A stretch of 10,061 bases of DNA from Bacillota bacterium (GTDB lineage Bacteria; Bacillota; Desulfotomaculia; Desulfotomaculales; JAJYZD01), in NCBI GenBank assembly GCA_021800315.1, contig JAJYZD010000127.1:1-10061 (forward strand). Reading direction: 5' to 3'. The notes beneath the pieces were generated by a model, which worked only from the letters and a program-made list of their open reading frames with translations, ran no database searches and was not told where the DNA came from. Positions 5,296 to 10,061 of this stretch are shown piece by piece. Position 1 is the first letter of the stretch. Each line of letters begins with the position of its first letter. The translations under genes were made by a program, and so were the position numbers.

Positions 5296-6434
5296 CGGCC
5301 GGACCTGCCCAGCCGCCACACCCGCAACAACTCCGCCACACCTTCCTCCAGTATCCCGCAAGCGTCGGAGAGCGCTTCGGCCAGACTCATAGGCCGGGGA
5401 ACAATACAGTAGACGGCGCCGATACCCCGCCCGTATACCTCCCGGTAGCCCGGCCCCTTCGCCCCCACCACCGCCACCACCGGTATCCCGTATTCGGCAG
5501 CCAGCCGGCCCACGGCGCCGGGTGCCTTGCCTAATACCGTCTGAGCGTTGATTTCCCCCTCCCCGGTCAGAACCAGGTCGGCCCCGGCAGCCAGGTGTTC
5601 CGCCAGGCGGCTCGTCTTCAACACCAGTTCGCTCCCTGAAACCAGCCGTCCACCCAGAAAGCCGGACACCCCCGCCCCCAGGCCGCCGGCCGCCCCGGCG
5701 CCCGGCAAGGCGGCCACGTCCCGGCCGGCCGCCTCCCGGATCAATACCGCCAGGCGGCCCAGGAGACGGTCCAGGCGGGCCGCACTCTCCGGAGTCGCTC
5801 CTTTTTGCGGCGCGAAGACCAGGGATGCCCCCCCGGGGCCGCACAAGGGGGAAGACACGTCGCAAGCCCCCAGGACTTCCACCCCGGACAGACGGGGATC
5901 AAGACCGGCCAGGTCCAAAGCGACCACCCGGTCCAGGTTGGCGATGAGCGGCTCGACGTTGTTTCCCCCCCGGTCCGTAAAGCGGACCCCCAGGGCGGCG
6001 GCCATACCCATCCCGCCGTCGTTGGTGGAACTGCCACCCAAGCCGATGATCACTTTCCGGCAGCCATGGTCCAGGGCCGCCCGTACCAGTTCCCCCACCC
6101 CGTAGCTGGTGGTTCTTTCCGGGTTGCGCTCTGCGGAGGGCACCAGCGGCAACCCGCAGGCCGCGGCCGCCTCCACCACCCCGGTTCCGTCCCCCAGAAG
6201 GCCGAACAGCGCCTTTACCGGGCGGCCCAGGGGCCCGCGGACCGGGCAATCCACCAGGCGGCCGTCAGCCGAAGCCACCAGGGCCGCCACCGTACCTTCC
6301 CCGCCGTCCGCCACCGGCACCTTCCGGACCTCCGCCGCGGGAAACACGGCCCGGATGCCACGCTCCATGGCCCCGGCGGCTTGAACCGCACCGAGACTGC
6401 CCTTGAAAGAATCGGGAGCGACGATAAAGCGCAT
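5292..6434 (-). CDS. glxK: Glycerate 2-kinase (GlxK/GarK family)
   Basis: A 380-residue protein, the normal length for the ATP-dependent glycerate kinase family that makes 2-phosphoglycerate from D-glycerate and feeds it into lower glycolysis. Signatures: IVAPDSFKGS (4-13), PVADGGEGT (40-48), GLGGSSTNDGG (131-141), CDVSSPLCGPGGAS (191-204), FAPQKGA (207-213) and TGEGEINAQT (290-299). The last reads GxID in most relatives; here N296 replaces the usual aspartate. The ATG at 6434 is chosen because the family begins MxIVIAPDSFKGS. The frame runs 50 codons further upstream, but that part has random-looking composition, and the chosen ATG itself lacks a clear ribosome binding site. An intrinsic terminator upstream separates it from the PhoU-like gene, so it needs its own promoter, which I could not find. 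The gene may work with the neighbouring sugar enzymes, but that is inference. Confidence 0.9.
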   Translation of the reverse strand: MRFIVAPDSFKGSLGAVQAAGAMERGIRAVFPAAEVRKVPVADGGEGTVAALVASADGRLVDCPVRGPLGRPVKALFGLLGDGTGVVEAAAACGLPLVPSAERNPERTTSYGVGELVRAALDHGCRKVIIGLGGSSTNDGGMGMAAALGVRFTDRGGNNVEPLIANLDRVVALDLAGLDPRLSGVEVLGACDVSSPLCGPGGASLVFAPQKGATPESAARLDRLLGRLAVLIREAAGRDVAALPGAGAAGGLGAGVSGFLGGRLVSGSELVLKTSRLAEHLAAGADLVLTGEGEINAQTVLGKAPGAVGRLAAEYGIPVVAVVGAKGPGYREVYGRGIGAVYCIVPRPMSLAEALSDACGILEEGVAELLRVWRLGRSGR

Positions 6435-6540
6435 CAAAGAGCCCGCGGACCGGGCCGTCCACCCCCTCCCCGACATCCATAATCCGCACTTTAGCCCAAA
6501 GGCGGCTTTAGCGCCAGGGCTCCGGGAACCCACAGGTGGA

Positions 6541-6566
6541 CAAAAAGCGCAACAGCCTGTTGCGCT
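6541..6566 (-). terminator. Intrinsic terminator of the PhoU-like gene
   Basis: AGCGCAACAG (6546-6555) pairs with CTGTTGCGCT (6557-6566). On the minus strand the hairpin is followed by a run of five T (6542-6546), about 33 bases after the PhoU-like stop. The plus strand has no such run, so it acts leftwards only. Confidence 0.85.
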
Positions 6567-6598
6567 AAGAATCGGGCGGACCATGGGGACATTTACGT

Positions 6599-7174
6599 CT
6601 AGCTGACCGGCACTATAAATACCAGTCTTGTAAGCTGCATGGTTATATTGCTAATCCCCGCGAGTACATTCAGATAGATCGCCGCACCATTACTGATGCA
6701 AACTCCCTCAAAGAGCCTGGCCTCGTGATTGGCAATAAAGTTTTTACGCAATTCCTCCAAACCGGATTGCTTTTCCTTGAACAACTCGAAGGCAAACTGA
6801 TCGTTGAATTTAACAAAATCCGCGGTAATTTCAAACAGTGATCGCAGCTCTCTTAAGGAGTAACTCGTCTCCAAGACAGCCTTTTTACTGAAGAGTATCC
6901 GGCCCCTGATCTTTGCCTCCATGTCCTTGCAAACTCCCAGCAGAAGATCATTAACGGTACGAACGATAGCAAGTATCTCGGCATTATTGGCAGCGTTTTC
7001 AGCAGACAGACCTGCCAAATCACCCTCCAGCTTAGCCAGGGCGTTTGCACCTAATTTTACTGCGTTGTCGATATCCTCCATTTTACTGCTGAAGAAACCT
7101 GTCTTGATGTGGTCAACCATCTCACACAAAGTGTTCAGCGCATCGAACAATGCGGCACCTTTCTTCTTGGTCAT
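6599..7174 (-). CDS. Stand-alone PhoU-like helical protein
   Basis: A 191-residue, almost wholly helical protein. The ATG at 7174 is chosen because AAGGAG lies exactly eight bases before it; an in-frame ATG at 7198 lies upstream of that site and is not supported. Residues 1-90 (KMEDIDNAVKLGANAL...) and 100-181 look like two three-helix bundles. The segment NHEARLFEGVCISNGAAIYLNVL (149-171) resembles the conserved PhoU repeat (HxxRLxxGxCxPxxGxxFLxLL). PhoU proteins control phosphate uptake through Pst or Na/Pi transporters. No such transporter or phosphate two-component gene is nearby. The acidic metal-binding cluster typical of PhoU is not obvious, so another regulator is possible. Codon use is clearly AT-richer than flanking genes. 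It has its own terminator. Confidence 0.6.
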   Translation of the reverse strand: MTKKKGAALFDALNTLCEMVDHIKTGFFSSKMEDIDNAVKLGANALAKLEGDLAGLSAENAANNAEILAIVRTVNDLLLGVCKDMEAKIRGRILFSKKAVLETSYSLRELRSLFEITADFVKFNDQFAFELFKEKQSGLEELRKNFIANHEARLFEGVCISNGAAIYLNVLAGISNITMQLTRLVFIVPVS

Positions 7175-7211
7175 ATATATTACTCCTTCATAAAACAAAT
7201 GTCCTGGCGCG

Positions 7212-7344
7212 TTACAAGCCTAACCCCGCCCCCGGCAGGGCCTTGGCGAAGATCGACGGGAGGCCGTCCCACTCCAGACGCACCGGATATGACGAATAAG
7301 ACCTGCTACGACCCTGTTGCAAAATAATTCGTCTCCGGGTTCAA
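7212..7344 (-). pseudogene. Possible small decayed gene between nrdJ and the PhoU-like gene
   Basis: On the minus strand AAGGAGG (7350-7356) precedes a TTG at 7344 by five bases, but that frame stops after 12 codons at 7308-7306. A second frame then continues to a TAA at 7212 and reads a protein-like tail (YPVRLEWDGLPSIFAKALPG) with G/C third positions. One frameshift would join them. This fits a short remnant of a broken gene. The family is not recognised and the evidence is thin. Confidence 0.22.
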
Positions 7345-7427
7345 AGAATCCTCCTTGCAGGACCTTGTAACTATAGATGCTATATCTGGGCAAATAATCC
7401 TGGTAATATTATGCCGCTACCTTCTCT

Positions 7428-9608
7428 TTAACACCGCGAATACCCGCACTCCCGGCATACGTAACAGCCTTCCGCCCGGTCCATGGGGTTGCCGCACACC
7501 TCGCACGACATTCCCTCCCGCACCCTGGCATCCTTGCCGCCCCCGTTGAGTTGGGCCCTGATCTCCTGCAGCTTCTTGGCGATGGCCGACGCGCACGACT
7601 TGCCGTCGGATACCTGTTTGCCCCGGCCGCGGGCCATCTGGTAGGAAGGACAGGAGTGGGTGCTCTGCAGTTGCCCGATGACTTCGTCCACGGGGATACC
7701 TCCCCGGATAGCCAGACTGATCAGGCGGGAGGTGGCTTCGGTGTACACCAGGCAACCGCCGTCGGAGCCCGTGGTGATGAACGTTTCCAGAATCTCGCCG
7801 GTTTCCGGCCGGTAGTTGACGGTCAGGTAGATCTTGCCGCAGCCGGTATCCAGCCGGTGGGTGAGGCCGTGGGCGGCCACCGGCCTGGGCAGGATGGCGC
7901 CGCGGCGCATTTCTTTGGGACCGTCGGCTTTAGCCGTGCCCACGTTGACCGTGCCTTGTTTACAGCCGTCCCTGAATACGGTGATGCCCTTTATTTTCAG
8001 GCCGTGGGCCATGCAAAACGTCTTGCTTACGTCTTCCACCGTAGCCGAATTGGGAAGGTTGCAGGTCTTGGCGATAGCGTTGTCAACGTACTTCTGCAAC
8101 TCGGACTGCATCAACAGGTGATCGGCCGGGTCGATTTCCTGGGCCCCCTTAAAGACCTTCCGGATCGATCGGGGAACGCCGTCGACCCCCTGGCACGAAC
8201 CCTTCCCCGCCACTTCCCGCAGCACACCTTCCGATACGTTGTGACGCTTGCAGGCCTCGACGAACAGGGGTGAAAAGACGTCGAGCGTTCCCACGGCCAC
8301 CGTCTCCTTCCGGTAAGCCACGGCAAACAACGGTTCGATGCCGTAGCCTTCGCAGCCGGCCATCGTGGTCACGGAACCGGTCGGAGCCAGGCCGGTCAGG
8401 GAGGCGTTGCGGTGCGGGCGGTCCGGATGGTAGACGCTTTCCCCCCAGGCCGGAAAATTGCCTTTCTCCCTGCCTAGTTGGCTGGAAACGTCGTGGGCGG
8501 CCGACTGGATGAACCGCGCTATTTCCCCGGCCAGTTGCCGGCCCTCCGGGGAATCGTAGGCCACGCCCGACAGGATCAGGGCGTCGGTCAGACCGGTGTA
8601 GCCCAGGCCCAGTTTCCTGGTATGGCGGGTGTTCTGCGCGATGATGTCCAGGGGATACTGGGCGACATCGATCATGTTGTCCAGAAAGCGGACGCCCACC
8701 GCCACCACGTTCTTTAACAGATCCCAGTCGATACCCTCCCCGTTCACCATTTTGGCCAGGTTGACGCTGCTCAGCAGGCAGGATTCACCGGGGGCCAGGA
8801 CGATTTCTCCGCAGGGATTCACGGCGTCGACAAAAATACCCGGCACCGGGTTGGTATCCTGCAACCGGTCCAGGAAGACCAGGCCCGGGTCACCGCAGGC
8901 ATGGGCCGACCTGCAGATCCGGTCCCAAAGCTCCCGGGCCGGCAGGGTATCGTAAACGGTCCCGTTGAAGGTCAGTTCCCACGCCTGGTCTTTTTCCAGC
9001 GCCTCCATGAACCTGTCCGTTATGCCGACCGACAAATTGAAATTGGTGATGTCACCGTTCAATTTTGATTCTACAAACGGCCTGATCTCCGGATGGTCCA
9101 CATTGAGAATACCTATGGACGCTCCCCGTCTCGTTCCCCCCTGGACCACCATGTTGCTGCTGGAATCGTAGAGCCTGATCAACTCCACGACCCCCGACGC
9201 CAGGCCCTTGGTGCTGCGCACCAGGTCGCCCCTGGGGCGGATCCGGGAAAAGTTGTAGCCGATCCCTCCGCCGGACTTGAACACCAGGGCGGTTTGCTTT
9301 AACGTCTCGTACATTCCCTCCAGGGAGTCCTCGACGTCCAGCACGAAGCAGGCCCCGGGCTGCCAGGGCCGGTCCGGTTTGCCCATGTTGGCCCAGATCG
9401 GGGTGGAGGGGACCAGCAAAAGGTTGCCGATCATGTCGGCGAACCTGGCTTCCCATTCTTCCCGCAGGTCATCCTTTTCCGCCATGGCCGCGGTCCGGGC
9501 CAAACGCCTTACCGCCTGCTCGAAGTTCTCGATGATGTTCCTGTCTTCATCCCTGGCGGCATACCTGGCGTCAAATACCTTTTGGCCGCTTTCACTTAAG
9601 GTTTGCAT
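7428..9608 (-). CDS. nrdJ: Adenosylcobalamin-dependent (class II) ribonucleoside-diphosphate reductase NrdJ
   Basis: A complete 726-residue class II reductase, which makes deoxyribonucleotides with a cobalamin-generated thiyl radical and needs no oxygen. Numbered from the ATG at 9608: N264, C266 and E268 of NPCGE form the radical site, with C266 the expected thiyl cysteine. C87 (GACFVLDVEDS) and C277 (GESCLLSS) form the redox pair, spaced as in Thermotoga NrdJ. PTGSV (409-413) is the phosphate-binding loop. Residues about 570-690 are a TSCPD domain with HSCPSY. The tail CEVCG...CYVCRECG is a zinc-ribbon-like module, and the last cysteines may re-reduce the active site. No N-terminal ATP cone is present. 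The ATG is preferred to a TTG at 9614 because AAGGAG lies nine bases from the ATG but only three from the TTG. Two NrdR-like boxes and a leader stem-loop lie upstream; no clear terminator follows. Confidence 0.97.
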   Translation of the reverse strand: MQTLSESGQKVFDARYAARDEDRNIIENFEQAVRRLARTAAMAEKDDLREEWEARFADMIGNLLLVPSTPIWANMGKPDRPWQPGACFVLDVEDSLEGMYETLKQTALVFKSGGGIGYNFSRIRPRGDLVRSTKGLASGVVELIRLYDSSSNMVVQGGTRRGASIGILNVDHPEIRPFVESKLNGDITNFNLSVGITDRFMEALEKDQAWELTFNGTVYDTLPARELWDRICRSAHACGDPGLVFLDRLQDTNPVPGIFVDAVNPCGEIVLAPGESCLLSSVNLAKMVNGEGIDWDLLKNVVAVGVRFLDNMIDVAQYPLDIIAQNTRHTRKLGLGYTGLTDALILSGVAYDSPEGRQLAGEIARFIQSAAHDVSSQLGREKGNFPAWGESVYHPDRPHRNASLTGLAPTGSVTTMAGCEGYGIEPLFAVAYRKETVAVGTLDVFSPLFVEACKRHNVSEGVLREVAGKGSCQGVDGVPRSIRKVFKGAQEIDPADHLLMQSELQKYVDNAIAKTCNLPNSATVEDVSKTFCMAHGLKIKGITVFRDGCKQGTVNVGTAKADGPKEMRRGAILPRPVAAHGLTHRLDTGCGKIYLTVNYRPETGEILETFITTGSDGGCLVYTEATSRLISLAIRGGIPVDEVIGQLQSTHSCPSYQMARGRGKQVSDGKSCASAIAKKLQEIRAQLNGGGKDARVREGMSCEVCGNPMDRAEGCYVCRECGYSRC

Positions 9609-9637
9609 CGGCAACTACTCCTTCGATCGAGCTGTCC

Positions 9638-9668
9638 AGCCGCCTCCCGGCCCCGCCGGAAGGCGGCT
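9638..9668 (-). repeat. Two-tier stem-loop in the nrdJ leader
   Basis: Outer arms AGCCGCCT (9638-9645) and AGGCGGCT (9661-9668) are perfect. Inside, CCGGC and GCCGG (9647-9651, 9655-9659) pair around a three-base loop, with a single mismatch between the tiers. It ends about 14 bases before the nrdJ ribosome binding site. No U-run follows, so it is not a terminator. It would sit at the very 5' end of the mRNA if the predicted start near 9671 is right. Confidence 0.6.
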
Positions 9669-9671
9669 CAG

Positions 9672-9687
9672 ACACTACATATACCGT
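9672..9687 (-). promoter_or_regulatory. NrdR box, promoter-proximal
   Basis: ACACTACATATACCGT matches 13 of 16 positions of the NrdR consensus ACACWATATATWGTGT as I know it. NrdR is the ATP/dATP-sensing zinc-finger/ATP-cone repressor of ribonucleotide reductase genes. It overlaps the likely -10 of nrdJ and pairs with a second box exactly 31 bp away. Confidence 0.75.
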
Positions 9688-9706
9688 CCGGCCGGATGGG
9701 TAACAC
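9678..9706 (-). promoter_or_regulatory. Possible nrdJ promoter between the NrdR boxes
   Basis: On the minus strand TATATG (9678-9683) is a fair -10, with GTGTTA (9701-9706) 17 bases upstream as a poor -35. The two hexamers fall in the two NrdR boxes, which fits repression by occlusion. The start would be near 9671. Confidence 0.45.
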
Positions 9707-9718
9707 GATATATAGTTT
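9703..9718 (-). promoter_or_regulatory. NrdR box, promoter-distal
   Basis: ACACGATATATAGTTT matches 14 of 16 positions of the NrdR consensus. The first bases of the two boxes are 31 bp apart, about three helical turns, the arrangement known for NrdR operators, where the repressor binds both sites on one face of the DNA. Confidence 0.8.
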
Positions 9719-9750
9719 AACGTCGCCGAGGAAAATCCTTCTGGCCCCAG

Positions 9751-9769
9751 AAAAATCGGCAAAATTTTT
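9751..9769. repeat. Short A/T inverted repeat upstream of nrdJ
   Basis: AAAAAT (9751-9756) and ATTTTT (9764-9769) surround a seven-base centre in otherwise GC-rich DNA, about 45-65 bases upstream of the putative nrdJ -35. It could be an UP-like element or part of the end of the upstream gene's transcript. Neither is shown. Confidence 0.3.
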
Positions 9770-9831
9770 ACCGCCCGGACCGCCGGGGGAAGGCGGGAAC
9801 AGGGGGAAAGACGCTCCTTCCGCTCCCGCTG

Positions 9832-10061
9832 TTAAGGGTTGTTGCCGCCCGGCACCCCGCGTACCCCGGGCAGCCGCCCGGTATACGTTCGGGCGCCGTC
9901 CAGCAGCGCCGGCAACCCGTCCGCCGGCACGGTAAAACTCTGCCCCCAGACCGTGACCGCGGCAAAGCCGTCTCCCTGCGTCCGAACCTGCCAGGTGCTG
10001 ACCATCCCGGGCCGGCTGAACTGGCTGTCGTAGCCGGCGACCACCGCCTGGACCAGCCAGG
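9832..10061 (-). CDS. C-terminal part of an unrecognised protein, cut by the window edge
   Basis: The minus-strand frame enters at the right edge and runs about 75 residues to a TAA at 9832-9834. It reads WLVQAVVAGYDSQFSRPGM, then QVRTQGDGFAAVTVWGQSF, then a tail rich in Gly, Pro and Arg (GRLPGVRGVPGGNNP). Third positions are strongly G/C and the pattern alternates as in beta strands, so it is very probably coding. A GTG inside (10044) is not taken as the start because the frame continues upstream without a ribosome binding site. The family is not recognised. It precedes nrdJ in the same direction but is separated by about 220 bp that hold the nrdJ regulatory sites, so it is not needed for nrdJ expression. 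Confidence 0.6.
   Translation of the reverse strand, partial: WLVQAVVAGYDSQFSRPGMVSTWQVRTQGDGFAAVTVWGQSFTVPADGLPALLDGARTYTGRLPGVRGVPGGNNP

Noticed and set aside
6435..6584. 50-codon N-terminal extension of glycerate kinase
   Set aside because: The extension overlaps the terminator of the upstream gene, and the family begins at the MRFIVAPDSFKG segment.
7372..7384. Small palindrome TATAG-ATG-CTATA near the nrdJ end
   Set aside because: Only 5-bp arms with no promoter or U-run in register; likely chance in AT-rich DNA.

Overview
The window looks like a piece of chromosome from a GC-rich anaerobic Gram-positive bacterium, of Peptococcaceae / Moorella / Desulforudis type. The grounds are a coenzyme-B12-dependent (oxygen-indifferent) ribonucleotide reductase, GGAGG-type ribosome binding sites throughout, TTG and GTG starts, and strong G/C preference at third codon positions in most genes. 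The species cannot be named from the sequence. Two genes, the AbiEii-like locus and the PhoU-like gene, are visibly more AT-rich than the rest and may be acquired.

Layout. At the far left, on the minus strand, are the first 22 codons of lepA (elongation factor 4). A near-consensus promoter drives it, and part of that promoter lies inside a 15-bp hairpin. Next (395-1294, minus) is an AbiEii-type nucleotidyltransferase toxin. An antitoxin-like N-terminal region is joined to it in frame, yet a strong internal ribosome binding site and ATG remain at the toxin's normal start. Positions 1340-1810 are mostly non-coding, with a promoter for the toxin locus and a headless coding fragment on the plus strand. 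An orphan acidic, disordered protein follows (1810-2376, minus, GTG start), with an 18-bp tandem repeat in its gene.

The central part (2732-5295, plus) has three genes: an unrecognised protein with hints of a uracil-DNA-glycosylase-like fold, a PHP-domain metallo-phosphoesterase of YcdX type, and a xylose-isomerase-like TIM-barrel protein. The last two are 27 nt apart and probably one operon. A glycerate 2-kinase (5292-6434, minus) converges on them, and the two stop codons overlap by 4 bp. The TIM-barrel protein and the kinase suggest small carbohydrate or sugar-acid metabolism, but no pathway can be assigned.

The right part (minus strand) has a stand-alone PhoU-like helical protein ended by a clear intrinsic terminator, a short decayed coding remnant, and a complete class II ribonucleotide reductase nrdJ. 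Upstream of nrdJ are two NrdR-box-like palindromes exactly 31 bp apart, lying over a possible promoter, and a GC-rich stem-loop in the leader. This is the best regulatory signal in the window. The right edge cuts through the C-terminal part of an unrecognised minus-strand gene.

No rRNA, tRNA, CRISPR array, intact insertion sequence or replication origin was seen.
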